From assembly GCF_003986975.1 (NCBI RefSeq), contig NZ_PIPO01000006.1, forward strand, positions 124,001 through 188,000: a stretch of DNA of 64,000 nucleotides. Direction: 5' to 3'. Under the pieces are notes generated by a model. The model had not been told where the DNA came from, did not search any database, and saw nothing but the letters and a program-made list of their open reading frames with translations. The DNA is from Aliidiomarina soli. GTDB lineage: Bacteria > Pseudomonadota > Gammaproteobacteria > Enterobacterales > Alteromonadaceae. Shown in pieces: positions 8,075-16,748 of this stretch (positions within the stretch are counted from its first letter, which is position 1; each line of letters starts with the position of its first letter). Position numbers and translations under genes: made by a program.

Positions 8075-9118
8075 ATGGGACTTTTTGAACGCTATTTGTC
8101 GCTATGGGTGGCACTGTGCATTGCAGCAGGCGTCGCCTTGGGGGTGGGTTTTCCTCAGGTGTTTGAGGCGTTGGCGCAGTTCGAATTCGCCAGTGTGAAC
8201 CTGATTGTCGCGGTACTGGTGTGGGCGATGATATTCCCGATGATGACGGCGATTGACTTAAGTTCGCTGCGGGCGGCAACCAAACAACCGCGCGGGCTGG
8301 TGTTAACGCTGGTGGTCAACTGGCTGATTAAACCATTCACTATGTTTGCGCTCGGCTACCTGTTTTTCCGCGGCTTGTTCTCCAACTTAGTCAGCGCTGA
8401 TGATGCCAGTCAATACATTGCGGGGATGATCCTGCTGGGTGTGGCACCCTGTACCGCCATGGTTTTTGTCTGGAGCCAGCTAACCCGCGGCGATGCGTCT
8501 TATACCTTGCTGCAGGTATCGGTCAATGACGTGATTCTGATTTTTGCCTTTGCACCCATTGCAGGCTTTCTACTCGGTATTACCGATCTGACGGTGCCGT
8601 GGAATACGCTGCTGCTGTCTGTGGTGTTGTATGTAGTGCTACCGCTGTTGGCTGGTGTGCTGGTACGCCGTTGGTTGCTTAAGCGTGGTGGTATGCAGGC
8701 GCTGGAAAAATTTCAGCATGGGGTCAAACCATTAGCTACCGGCGGCCTCTGTCTGACGGTACTGATGTTGTTTGCCTTTCAGGCGCAAAGCTTGATCAGC
8801 CAGCCGTTCGTTATTGTGTTAATTGCTATTCCACTGATTATACAAACCTATTTAATATTCGGCATCGGCTATGTGGGGTCCTATCTGCTGCGTTTACCGC
8901 ATCGCGTGGCAGCACCCGCATGCTTGATTGGCACCTCTAACTTTTTCGAGCTGGCGGTTGCTGTGGCCATTTCTGTGTTTGGTCTTACCTCGGGGGCAGC
9001 GCTTGCCACTGTGGTGGGTGTCCTCGTAGAAGTGCCAGTAATGCTATCTTTGGTATATCTGATGAATAAATTAGCGCCGGCAACTGATCGCCGCGCCCAC
9101 CAACAAGAAGGAAAGTGA
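8075..9118 (+). CDS. acr3: ACR3-family arsenite efflux carrier
   Basis: 347 residues, ten predicted membrane helices of the BASS superfamily. [23 protein letters not shown] and the conserved Cys in [13 protein letters not shown], with SVNDVIL and [20 protein letters not shown], are Acr3 signatures; Acr3, unlike ArsB, uses this Cys for As(III) transport. Stop at 9116-9118 and the gap start at 9120 are almost contiguous, so the two genes are co-translated. Confidence 0.94.
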   Translation: MGLFERYLSLWVALCIAAGVALGVGFPQVFEALAQFEFASVNLIVAVLVWAMIFPMMTAIDLSSLRAATKQPRGLVLTLVVNWLIKPFTMFALGYLFFRGLFSNLVSADDASQYIAGMILLGVAPCTAMVFVWSQLTRGDASYTLLQVSVNDVILIFAFAPIAGFLLGITDLTVPWNTLLLSVVLYVVLPLLAGVLVRRWLLKRGGMQALEKFQHGVKPLATGGLCLTVLMLFAFQAQSLISQPFVIVLIAIPLIIQTYLIFGIGYVGSYLLRLPHRVAAPACLIGTSNFFELAVAVAISVFGLTSGAALATVVGVLVEVPVMLSLVYLMNKLAPATDRRAHQQEGK

Positions 9119-9119
9119 T

Positions 9120-10133
9120 ATGAGCAAGAAAACTGTAAAAGTTGGCATCAATGGATTTGGACGCATCGGCCGCTTGGCGCTGCGGGCAGGGTTTGGTGCG
9201 GATAATATCGAGTTTGTGCAGATTAACGACCCTGGTGCGGACGCGGCGACCATGGCGCATTTACTCGAGTTTGACTCAGTCCATGGGCGCTGGGGACACG
9301 ATGTGAAAGGAGCCGGTAGCACGCTTAAAATTAACGGCCGTGAAATACACTGCACGGCGGAAAAAGAAATTAAGAAGACCGACTGGTCCGGCTGTGATTT
9401 GGTAATTGAAGCCTCAGGCGCCAATAAAACGGCTGACGTGTTGCAGGCGTATCTGGATCAAGGCGTTGAGCATGTAGTGGTAACAGCGCCAGTGAAGTCG
9501 GATGGGGTGCCTAACATTGTGGTCGGCGTGAATGACGAGGACTTCGATCCAAAAGTGCATACCATTGTCACTGCAGCATCTTGCACTACTAACTGTCTGG
9601 CGCCTGTAGTGAAAGTGGTTAAAGACAACTGGGGCATTAAGCACGGCAGCATGACGACCATTCACGCGCTGACCAACACCCAGACTATACTCGATGCCCC
9701 CCACAAAGACTTACGCCGGGCACGCGCCTGCGGTATGTCGCTAATCCCGACCACCACTGGGTCTGCCAAGGCAATTACCGCTATTTTTCCGGAGCTTACT
9801 GGTAAAATTAATGGCCATGCGGTGCGTGTCCCACTGGAATGCCCATCGTTAACCGACATGGTGTTTGAGCTAGAAAAGCCAGCCACAGTCGACGAGGTCA
9901 ATGCCGCGTTTGCCACAGCCGCCGCCGGTGAACTGGAGGGCATCCTCGGCTACGAAGAGCGGCCACTGGTCTCGATTGACTACAAAACCGACCCACGCTC
10001 GTCAATTGTTGATGCATTGTCGACCATGGTCATCAACGGCACCCAGCTAAAAGTCTACGCCTGGTACGACAACGAATGGGGTTACTCCATGCGCGTCGTC
10101 GACCTGGTCAAACGCATCGCACAAATTCAATGA
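9120..10133 (+). CDS. ArsJ-associated type glyceraldehyde-3-phosphate dehydrogenase
   Basis: 337 residues. NAD-binding start VGINGFGRIGRLALR and catalytic ASCTTNC are typical GAPDH; the segments FDSVHGRWGHD, NTQTILDAPHKDLRRARA and LGYEERPLVSIDYKTDPRSSIVDALST are those of the GAPDH subfamily encoded with arsJ. That enzyme converts arsenate plus glyceraldehyde-3-phosphate to 1-arseno-3-phosphoglycerate, which ArsJ exports. The expected arsJ gene is not downstream; a palindromic repeat and a Na/Pi cotransporter follow. The stop codon TGA lies inside the left arm of that repeat, so the repeat also encodes the last residues (IQ). Confidence 0.9.
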   Translation: MSKKTVKVGINGFGRIGRLALRAGFGADNIEFVQINDPGADAATMAHLLEFDSVHGRWGHDVKGAGSTLKINGREIHCTAEKEIKKTDWSGCDLVIEASGANKTADVLQAYLDQGVEHVVVTAPVKSDGVPNIVVGVNDEDFDPKVHTIVTAASCTTNCLAPVVKVVKDNWGIKHGSMTTIHALTNTQTILDAPHKDLRRARACGMSLIPTTTGSAKAITAIFPELTGKINGHAVRVPLECPSLTDMVFELEKPATVDEVNAAFATAAAGELEGILGYEERPLVSIDYKTDPRSSIVDALSTMVINGTQLKVYAWYDNEWGYSMRVVDLVKRIAQIQ

Positions 10134-10206
10134 TCAAGCGCGGGGCTTGATCGTTGAATCTGCCTTTTACAATTCAATGTTCAAGCCCCGCGCTCGATCG
10201 TTGAAA
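10125..10206. repeat. REP-like palindrome locus 1 (inverted pair)
   Basis: Two 35-bp units: 10125-10159 (GCGCGGGGCTTG orientation) and 10172-10206 (CAAGCCCCGCGC orientation), separated by 12 bp. The gap stop codon (10131-10133) lies inside the first unit. The second ends in TTGAAA directly before GGTGGGG, forming part of the Shine-Dalgarno of the Na/Pi cotransporter gene. Confidence 0.95.
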
Positions 10207-10213
10207 GGTGGGG

Positions 10214-11806
10214 ATGATGAGTTTTACGGACTGGGCAATGAGTTTGGGCGGGCTTGGGTTTTTGTTGCTGGGAATGGCAATGATGACCGAGGGTCTGAAA
10301 GCGGCTGCGGGGGATTCCCTGCGCAGTATTCTCGAGCGCTCGACCCAGACCCGGCCGCGTGCGTTGCTAACTGGTTTTACGCTGACCGCGGTGGTGCAAT
10401 CCTCCAGCGCGGTGATTATGACCACGCTGGGCTTTACCAACGCTGGTATGTTGACCATGCGCAAAGCCGCCTGGGTGGTATTTGGTAGTAATGTCGGCAC
10501 TACAGTCACCGCCTGGATCGTTGCCTTAATCGGACTTAAAGTGCGGGTTGATGCCGCGGCGCTGCCGATGATTGGCGTGGGCATGTTGCTCCACCTGTTT
10601 CTGCAACAGGGCAGACTGAAGCACCTTGGCTTCGCGCTGGCGGGCTTTGGTATTCTGTTTTTTGGTCTGGGTACTCTGCGCGACGCGTTTGATAACATTG
10701 CTGATGTGATCCCGGTCGAGCAGATTGCCGCTGCGGGCGGTTGGGGTATTGTACTCGGCGTTCTGGGTGGGGCGCTGTTGACGGTGTTGATGCAGTCGTC
10801 CTCCGCCTCCCTGGCGATTATTCTGACCGCGGCGGTGACCGGTGTGTTTACTCCCATGGTGGGGGCTTCACTGGTTATCGGGGCCAACCTCGGCACCACT
10901 GGCACCTCGCTGCTGGCATCAATTGGGGCGACTGCAAATGCCCGACGTCTGGCGATGGTTCATGTCAGTCAGAAGGCCTTTACCGGCCTTATTGCCTTGC
11001 TTCTGCTGTGGCCGATGTGGCTGTTAGTCGATTACATTGCTGATCACACTGGCGGTACTATCACCACCGCGCTGGCGCTTTTCCACACCCTCTTTAATGT
11101 CCTTGGCGTGCTCCTTATGTGGCTGTTTTCTGAGTATTTGTTTCGGCGCGTGGAACGCTGGATCAAACAGCCGGAACTGAGTTCAGACAAACCCAGGTAT
11201 CTGGATAAAACGGTGCTGTCGTCGCCCGCAATGGGCGTAGCAGCGATGCACTCTGAGCTGAAGCGTGTATTTAAACAGTTGCTGCGGCGCGCTCGCAATA
11301 TATTGCAGTTAAGCGAAGACGAGCGCGATGGTCACGATGAAGTGAATACGCTGGCGCTGCTTGAGCGAATCGAGGAGTTTGGTGAAGCATTGACCAGCCA
11401 GGCCAATCTGGCAGGAAGTGCCGAGACGTTTCTTAATTTAAGCTGGGCGCAGCAGGAATTGCGTGAACTCAGACTGAATTTAAACGAGCTGCGTAAACGT
11501 CCCTTTGAGCGTTTGCACAGTGCCATACCCTCTGAGTTACTGTTGCAGTTTTCAGATTTACTCGGCAGTGGCCAACTAAAGGCACTGAGCGGCGATCAAC
11601 GAGAGCAAGCACTCGCCGACATTGCCAGTGTTCGTAAGCTGACCCGGCGTCAGTTATTGGCAGAGATCGAGAATGGCACTCAGAATGCAATCCGGGTAAC
11701 CGAGTATCTGGCTATTATTGCGCTGTGCGAAGACAGCGCGAAACGGGTAATCCGGATTGCCAATATTCTTTATCCGGCGCCAACGGAACCGGCAGCAACT
11801 ACCTAG
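10214..11806 (+). CDS. Na+/phosphate cotransporter with PhoU-like C-terminal domain
   Basis: About 530 residues. Two inverted halves of the NptA/PNaS carrier each carry a QSSSA motif (VVQSSSAVIMTTLGF near residue 67 and LMQSSSASLAIILT near 200). From about residue 345 a soluble helical PhoU-like region follows (HSELKRVFKQLLRRARNILQL onward). Start choices are GTG 10208, ATG 10214 and ATG 10217; the site AAAGGTGGGG, partly made by the end of the preceding repeat, favours an ATG. It lies behind the arsenate-linked GAPDH, so it may import phosphate during arsenate stress, but co-transcription across the repeat pair is not proven. Its stop shares the tetranucleotide CTAG with the stop of the convergent gene. 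Confidence 0.88.
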   Translation: MMSFTDWAMSLGGLGFLLLGMAMMTEGLKAAAGDSLRSILERSTQTRPRALLTGFTLTAVVQSSSAVIMTTLGFTNAGMLTMRKAAWVVFGSNVGTTVTAWIVALIGLKVRVDAAALPMIGVGMLLHLFLQQGRLKHLGFALAGFGILFFGLGTLRDAFDNIADVIPVEQIAAAGGWGIVLGVLGGALLTVLMQSSSASLAIILTAAVTGVFTPMVGASLVIGANLGTTGTSLLASIGATANARRLAMVHVSQKAFTGLIALLLLWPMWLLVDYIADHTGGTITTALALFHTLFNVLGVLLMWLFSEYLFRRVERWIKQPELSSDKPRYLDKTVLSSPAMGVAAMHSELKRVFKQLLRRARNILQLSEDERDGHDEVNTLALLERIEEFGEALTSQANLAGSAETFLNLSWAQQELRELRLNLNELRKRPFERLHSAIPSELLLQFSDLLGSGQLKALSGDQREQALADIASVRKLTRRQLLAEIENGTQNAIRVTEYLAIIALCEDSAKRVIRIANILYPAPTEPAATT

Positions 11807-12243
11807 CTGACCGCTCGCTCGGATGCGATGGCAATAAACCACAGGAAGTGGGTGCCGGTAACGACAAAAGTAATCGGACGGCGCATTTTCTGATACCAGT
11901 CCTGGGTTACCGCTTCGACATCATAGCGCAGCCAGAGGATGTAGAATAAACCCAATACAACCAAGGCAACTAGCGCCGGTGCAAAGGCGACGGCAAGCCA
12001 GCCGACCAGTGAAGGTAGCATGCAAATTAGTAAGCGGCCCTGAGGTTTTTCCATTTCGCCGGCCATGATCAGACCCCAATGGATGCCACCCAGAAATGAC
12101 AGTATGACAGCGCTGTAGGCAAGAAACGCCTGCAACGCCAGCCCCTGATAAATGCCGACAACGCCCAGCGCAGCGAGCAAAATAAAAGGCGCTAAACCGG
12201 TCCAGGCAAGGCGAATCGCGGTTTGTTGAGTGACATCATTCAT
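11803..12243 (-). CDS. DUF3429 family membrane protein
   Basis: 146 residues with four hydrophobic helices (LAPFILLAALGVVGIYQGLALQAFL, SAVILSFLGGIHWGLIM, LPSLVGWLAVAFAPALVALVVLGLFYILWLRYD, FVVTGTHFLWFIAIA). The FLGGIHWG motif is typical of DUF3429 proteins, whose function is unknown. It is convergent with the phosphate transporter: both stop codons are read from the same CTAG at 11803-11806. 27 bases downstream of the yrbG-like gene, likely one transcript. Confidence 0.8.
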   Translation of the reverse strand: MNDVTQQTAIRLAWTGLAPFILLAALGVVGIYQGLALQAFLAYSAVILSFLGGIHWGLIMAGEMEKPQGRLLICMLPSLVGWLAVAFAPALVALVVLGLFYILWLRYDVEAVTQDWYQKMRRPITFVVTGTHFLWFIAIASERAVS

Positions 12244-12270
12244 AGTGGGGTCCTGTATAATTCAGCGTGG

Positions 12271-13239
12271 TTAGCTACTGACCTGAGAGGTGAACAGCCA
12301 GACCATGTACGCAACATAAAGCAGTAGCAGCACGGCACCTTCAACGCGGTTGATGCGTCCTTTGCCACCGCGGCCTAAGCCGAAAATCAGCAGCAATGCA
12401 GTCAGTACCATCATGGTCGCCCAGTCGCGGGTAAACACATCGTAATCGAACTCTATCGGCGTGATAGCACCGGCGATACCGACCACCGCCAGAGTGTTAA
12501 AGACGTTTGAGCCGAGGATATTGCCCAGTGCCAGGTCATGTTCGTTTTTGCGTACGGCGGCAATGCAGGAAGCCAGCTCAGGCAGCGAGGTACCAACCGC
12601 CACTATAGTCAGACCGATAACCAGCTCACTGACGCCAAAGGCTTCAGCGATATCTATCGCACCCCAGACGAGGATGCGTGAGCTAAGTACCAGCAGTACC
12701 AGGCCGACTACAAGCCAGATAATTGATTTAGCCAATGGCATGGGGTGACTGTCGAGTTCAGCTTCGCTTTCGTTGCTCAGAATATCATCACCCTGTTTGC
12801 TCAAACGAATCGCCCAGATTAAAAATGCGGCAAACAAACCAAGTAGTATCCATGCTTCCCAGCGGGTGATGATGCCGCTTTGCAGCTGCCAGCCAGCGAC
12901 CAGCATGACCACAAAAAGAAGTGGAATTTCGCGGCGAAGAACACCGGAAGTCACTGAAATCGGAAGAATAATTGCGGTTACGCCAAGTACCAATGCGATG
13001 TTTGCAATGTTTGAACCGTAGGCATTACCCAGGGCAAGGTTAGGCGCGTCGTCTATCGCTGCCATTGCCGAGACCACCATTTCCGGGGCCGAGGTGCCGA
13101 AACCAATAATCAGCATACCGATAAGTAATGGCGACATACCAAGGTGACGAGCCGTCGATGAGGCGCCGTCAACAAATCGATCGGCACTCCAGGCCAGTAA
13201 TGCCAGACCGACGATAATTGCAGCGATTGGAATCCACAT
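12271..13239 (-). CDS. yrbG: Calcium/sodium antiporter (CaCA family, YrbG-like)
   Basis: 322 residues, ten helices in two homologous halves. The alpha repeats are clear: GFGTSAPEMVVSAMAAIDDAPNLALGNAYGSNIAN in the first half and AVGTSLPELASCIAAVRKNEHDLALGNILGSNVFN in the second; the Glu of each (APEM, LPEL) binds the cation. An acidic loop (DDILSNESEAELDSHPM) separates the halves. Exchanges Ca2+ for Na+ across the inner membrane. First gene of a short minus-strand unit with the DUF3429 gene. Confidence 0.93.
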   Translation of the reverse strand: MWIPIAAIIVGLALLAWSADRFVDGASSTARHLGMSPLLIGMLIIGFGTSAPEMVVSAMAAIDDAPNLALGNAYGSNIANIALVLGVTAIILPISVTSGVLRREIPLLFVVMLVAGWQLQSGIITRWEAWILLGLFAAFLIWAIRLSKQGDDILSNESEAELDSHPMPLAKSIIWLVVGLVLLVLSSRILVWGAIDIAEAFGVSELVIGLTIVAVGTSLPELASCIAAVRKNEHDLALGNILGSNVFNTLAVVGIAGAITPIEFDYDVFTRDWATMMVLTALLLIFGLGRGGKGRINRVEGAVLLLLYVAYMVWLFTSQVSS

Positions 13240-13327
13240 AATAATCCATTGGTTTACTAATATATGCCCTTAACTATACTGTAAAGCCTAAAACGAACCT
13301 ATATAAAATCAACTGTTTGTTGAGTAA

Positions 13328-13418
13328 ATCAACGATCGAGCGCGGGGCTTGATCATTGAATTGGTCGCACACATGGATAGCCAATTCAATATTCAAGCCC
13401 CGCGCTGGAATGTTGAAA
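13328..13418. repeat. REP-like palindrome locus 2 (inverted pair)
   Basis: Units at about 13328-13361 (GCGCGGGG orientation, one T missing in the left end) and 13384-13418 (CAAGCCCC orientation), 22 bp apart. It lies between divergent yrbG and betT. The second unit ends TTGAAA and runs directly into GGGGG, the Shine-Dalgarno of betT. An upstream ATG at 13356 lies within the repeat and is not a credible start. Confidence 0.93.
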
Positions 13419-13427
13419 GGGGGAAAA

Positions 13428-15425
13428 ATGCAGCATGATCCGGAAAAGTCCCAAAAGGGGTTAATAATTAAACCGAACCTGGTGATGAATCCGCCAGTGT
13501 TTATTGGCTCGGGTTTGATTGCGGCGATTTTCGTTATCGTTGCGATGGTATGGTCGGATAAGTCCGAGGCCTGGTTTGAAATGATTCAGGATTGGGTGAT
13601 AGAAAAAGCAGGCTGGTTTTACATCCTGTCAGTCGCCATTTTCCTTATCTTCGTGATTGTATTGGCGCTGTCCTCGTTCGGGCGGATCAAGCTCGGGCCG
13701 GACCATTCCGAGCCTGACTACAGTTACGGTTCCTGGTTTGCCATGCTGTTTTCTGCCGGTATGGGTATCGGCCTGATGTTCTTTGGTGTCGCTGAACCCG
13801 TCATGCACTATGTGGCACCACCGACTGGCGATGCTGAAACGGTGAACGCCGCGCGCGAAGCGATGAAGGTGACATTCTTCCACTGGGGCCTGCATGCCTG
13901 GTCGATCTATGCGGTGGTAGCCTTGTCATTGGCGTACTTCGCGTTTCGCCATGGCTTGCCGCTGACAATACGCTCGGCGCTGTACCCGTTAATCGGAGAC
14001 CGTATTTACGGGCCGATTGGCCATGCAGTGGATATTTTTGCGGTGGTCGGTACCTTGTTCGGGGTGGCGACGTCACTTGGTCTGGGGGTAATGCAGGTCA
14101 ATGCGGGGCTTAACTTCCTGTTTGAAGTGCCGGTTTCGCTTTGGGTGCAGGTGCTGCTTATTATCGGTATCACCATTATCGCAACCGGCTCGGTGGTAAT
14201 GGGGCTGGATGGCGGTATCCGCCGTATTTCCGAGCTTAACCTGATTCTTGCGGTGGCATTGCTGGCCTTCGTCCTGATTGCCGGACCGACGGTGTATCTG
14301 CTGCAAACGCTGGTGCAGAACATCGGCGCCTACACCTCAGATATCGTCAATATGACTTTCAATCTGTATGCCTACGAGCAAAACGACTGGCTGGGTGGCT
14401 GGACGCTGTTCTACTGGGGCTGGTGGATTGCCTGGTCGCCGTTTGTCGGTATGTTTATCGCCCGGGTTTCACGCGGGCGCACCATTCGTGAGTTTGTAAC
14501 GGGCGTGCTGCTGGTACCAATGGGCTTCACCTTTATGTGGATGACCTTTTTTGGTAACACAGGTATCAATATGATCCTTGAACAGGGCATTAGCGAGTTG
14601 GGTACCGCGGTCATGGCCGACGAATCCCGTGCGTTGTTCCAGTTCTTCGAGTATCTGCCGTTCTCCACCATTGCCTCGGTGGTTGCCACGATTCTGGTTA
14701 TTACCTTCTTCGTGACCTCGTCGGATTCAGGTTCCCTGGTAGTGGATATGCTGACCTCCGGCGGTACCGATGACGACTCGCCAGTGTGGCAGCGCATTTT
14801 CTGGGCAGGCCTGGAAGGCTTACTGGCGATTGCCTTGCTGATAGCAGGGGGGCTGGATGCACTGCAGACCGCGACCATTGCCTCGGCGTTGCCGTTTACG
14901 GTGGTGATGCTGTTGATGTGTTGGGGGTTAATCCGCGCACTGCGCTTAGAAGTGGTGAAAAAAGTGTCACTGCGCCAGGCCACGCTAGCACCGGTTGCCG
15001 ACACCGGACACTGGAAGGCACGTCTGAAGCAAATTGTTGATCATCCGCGGCAGGACAAAGTGATCAACTTTATTCAGGGCACGGTGCGGGAAGCCATGGA
15101 GTCTGTTGCCGCAGAGCTGAAAGCACAGGATATGCGTGTCCTGCTTGGCGATGATGAAGACGGACGCTACTGGATCCAGACTGAGCACGGCGACGAAATG
15201 GACTTTTTCTATTCGGTGCGGCCACGCGCCTATAGTCCGCCAAGCTTTGTGATGCGCGATATCCGTAAAAAACGCGATGCCGAGCTGAAATACTTCCGCG
15301 CCGAGGTTCATCTGCGCGAAGGCGGTCAGGACTATGACCTCTACGGCTGGAGTAAAGACCAGGTTATCGCCGATATTGTCGACCAATATGAGAAACATAT
15401 GCACTTCTTGCACGTGGTGCGTTAA
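13428..15425 (+). CDS. betT: BCCT-family choline/glycine betaine transporter
   Basis: 665 residues from the ATG at 13428, which follows AAAGGGGG; the longer open frame from 13356 would be translated from a palindromic repeat. Twelve helices with the BCCT hallmarks GMGIGLMFFGVAEPVMHY and FYWGWWIAWSPFVGMFIARVSRGRTIREFV (aromatic betaine cage and glycine stretch). The cytoplasmic tail after about residue 515 is long, as in BetT, where it tunes activity to osmolarity. Imports choline or betaine as a compatible solute. Confidence 0.93.
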   Translation: MQHDPEKSQKGLIIKPNLVMNPPVFIGSGLIAAIFVIVAMVWSDKSEAWFEMIQDWVIEKAGWFYILSVAIFLIFVIVLALSSFGRIKLGPDHSEPDYSYGSWFAMLFSAGMGIGLMFFGVAEPVMHYVAPPTGDAETVNAAREAMKVTFFHWGLHAWSIYAVVALSLAYFAFRHGLPLTIRSALYPLIGDRIYGPIGHAVDIFAVVGTLFGVATSLGLGVMQVNAGLNFLFEVPVSLWVQVLLIIGITIIATGSVVMGLDGGIRRISELNLILAVALLAFVLIAGPTVYLLQTLVQNIGAYTSDIVNMTFNLYAYEQNDWLGGWTLFYWGWWIAWSPFVGMFIARVSRGRTIREFVTGVLLVPMGFTFMWMTFFGNTGINMILEQGISELGTAVMADESRALFQFFEYLPFSTIASVVATILVITFFVTSSDSGSLVVDMLTSGGTDDDSPVWQRIFWAGLEGLLAIALLIAGGLDALQTATIASALPFTVVMLLMCWGLIRALRLEVVKKVSLRQATLAPVADTGHWKARLKQIVDHPRQDKVINFIQGTVREAMESVAAELKAQDMRVLLGDDEDGRYWIQTEHGDEMDFFYSVRPRAYSPPSFVMRDIRKKRDAELKYFRAEVHLREGGQDYDLYGWSKDQVIADIVDQYEKHMHFLHVVR

Positions 15426-15428
15426 GGG

Positions 15429-15489
15429 TTGATTCTGCTTTTGGGCGGTGTATACTCGACCGGGTGAACGAGAACCATTATCATTTCGG
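15429..15489 (+). promoter_or_regulatory. Candidate promoter with downstream Fur site
   Basis: TTGATT at 15429-15434 and TATACT at 15451-15456 are spaced 16 bp, a plausible sigma-70 promoter just after the betT stop. The segment GAGAACCATTATCATTTCG at 15470-15488 matches a Fur box read on the other strand (AAATGATAATGGTTCTC). Fur bound there would block the early transcribed region. A transcript from here would run through the hairpin at 15528-15564 toward fbpA. Confidence 0.55.
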
Positions 15490-15527
15490 TCGGTGTGGAG
15501 TTAGCATCGCTTCTCTTCTTTAGCTAT

Positions 15528-15564
15528 GGCAGCGGCTGGCTCTCCCACGGAGCCAGCCGCTGCC
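15528..15564. other. 15-bp perfect hairpin between two Fur sites
   Basis: GGCAGCGGCTGGCTC (15528-15542) is exactly complementary to GAGCCAGCCGCTGCC (15550-15564) with the loop TCCCACG. No T-run follows on either strand, so it is not an ordinary intrinsic terminator. It may be the body of a small iron-responsive RNA, a leader structure of the fbp transcript, or a betT 3' end protector. Confidence 0.6.
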
Positions 15565-15582
15565 TGGTAGGGTATAGCGCCT

Positions 15583-15601
15583 GATAATCATTGTGATTAT
15601 C
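15583..15601. promoter_or_regulatory. Fur box upstream of the ferric iron importer
   Basis: GATAATCATTGTGATTATC is a 19-bp palindrome (GATAATCA and TGATTATC around TTG) close to the Fur consensus. It lies 48 bp before fbpA, giving iron-repressed expression of the fbpABC operon. Confidence 0.8.
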
Positions 15602-15648
15602 AACTCCATGTCTTAACATGAGCGGTAGAAAACCTAAGGATTTATGGA

Positions 15649-16689
15649 ATGAAGAACGTACTCAAAGTGGTCATTGTGGCTGGCGTTTTGCTGGCAATTA
15701 TTCTGGCCTTTAGCAGCCGCAATGGCGATGACAATGAAGTGACTGTGTATTCAGCTCGAATTGAGAGCCTGGTCAAGCCATTGTTGGATCAGTTTGAAGA
15801 TGAAACCGGGATCAAGGTCAACCTGTTAACGGGTTCTGGTGATGCACTGCTTAGCCGTTTGCAGCAAGAAGGTGAAAACAGCCCGGGCGACGTGTTTATT
15901 ACCGTGGATGCGGGACGTCTGCAACGCGCTAAAGATGCGGAATTATTTAAGGCCATTGAATCCCCTGAGTTGGCAGCCGCTATCCCGGCTCACCTGCGTG
16001 ATGTGGATAATCAGTGGTTTGGCCTGAGCCTGCGCGCTCGTCCAATTTTCTATGCCCATGACCGGGTTGATCCAAGCGAGCTGAGTGACTACCTGAGCCT
16101 GGCCGATGAAAAGTGGCGTGGTCGTATTTGTGTTCGTTCATCGGACAATGTTTACAACCAGTCGCTGGTAGCAGGCATGATTGCGCACCATGGCGAGGAA
16201 GTGACCGAAGAGTGGGCACGTGGTCTGGTAGCTAATTTCGCGCGCAGCCCGGTTGGCGGCGACCGTGACCAGTTACATGCCGTGGCCAATGGTCAGTGTG
16301 ATATTGCGATTGCTAATACCTATTACTTCGGCGGCCTGACGGCGAGTGACGATGGCAATGATCAGGCGACTGTTGAAGCCTTGTCAATTCACTGGCCAGC
16401 TCAAGGTGCCGGTGAACAGGGCGTGCACGTGAATGTCAGCGGTATTGGTGTACTACGCCACACGAAAAACGAAGAAAACGCAATTCGTCTGATTGAGTTT
16501 TTGGCTGGTCCGGAAGCGCAGGGTTCGTATGCACAGCGTAACCAGGAATATCCGGTACGCGATGACGCGCCACGCAGTGAAATTACCCAAGCCTGGGGTG
16601 AGTTCAAAGCGGACGAATTACCGGTCAGCGAACTGGGTGAAAACAATGCAGCCGCGGTACGCTTAATGAACCGTGCTGGCTGGCGTTAA
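15649..16689 (+). CDS. fbpA: Ferric iron ABC transporter, periplasmic binding protein
   Basis: 346 residues: an N-terminal hydrophobic segment (about 5-23), then a class II periplasmic binding fold. VTVYSARIESLVKPLLDQFEDETGIKVNLLTGSGDALLSRL and the late NTYYFGG match the FbpA/FutA family, in which the two adjacent Tyr bind Fe(III). The signal segment lacks an obvious cleavage site and a lipobox, so it may be membrane-tethered. First gene of fbpABC, behind two Fur sites. Confidence 0.92.
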   Translation: MKNVLKVVIVAGVLLAIILAFSSRNGDDNEVTVYSARIESLVKPLLDQFEDETGIKVNLLTGSGDALLSRLQQEGENSPGDVFITVDAGRLQRAKDAELFKAIESPELAAAIPAHLRDVDNQWFGLSLRARPIFYAHDRVDPSELSDYLSLADEKWRGRICVRSSDNVYNQSLVAGMIAHHGEEVTEEWARGLVANFARSPVGGDRDQLHAVANGQCDIAIANTYYFGGLTASDDGNDQATVEALSIHWPAQGAGEQGVHVNVSGIGVLRHTKNEENAIRLIEFLAGPEAQGSYAQRNQEYPVRDDAPRSEITQAWGEFKADELPVSELGENNAAAVRLMNRAGWR

Positions 16690-16748
16690 TGAATAGCCGC
16701 TGCTGACAAGTGCGGCAGCGGCAAAGTGCTAAGGATTGACTATTTAAG

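Noticed and set aside
13356-13427. N-terminal 24 codons upstream of betT
   Set aside because: They would be encoded by the palindromic repeat, and a strong ribosome site lies directly before ATG 13428.
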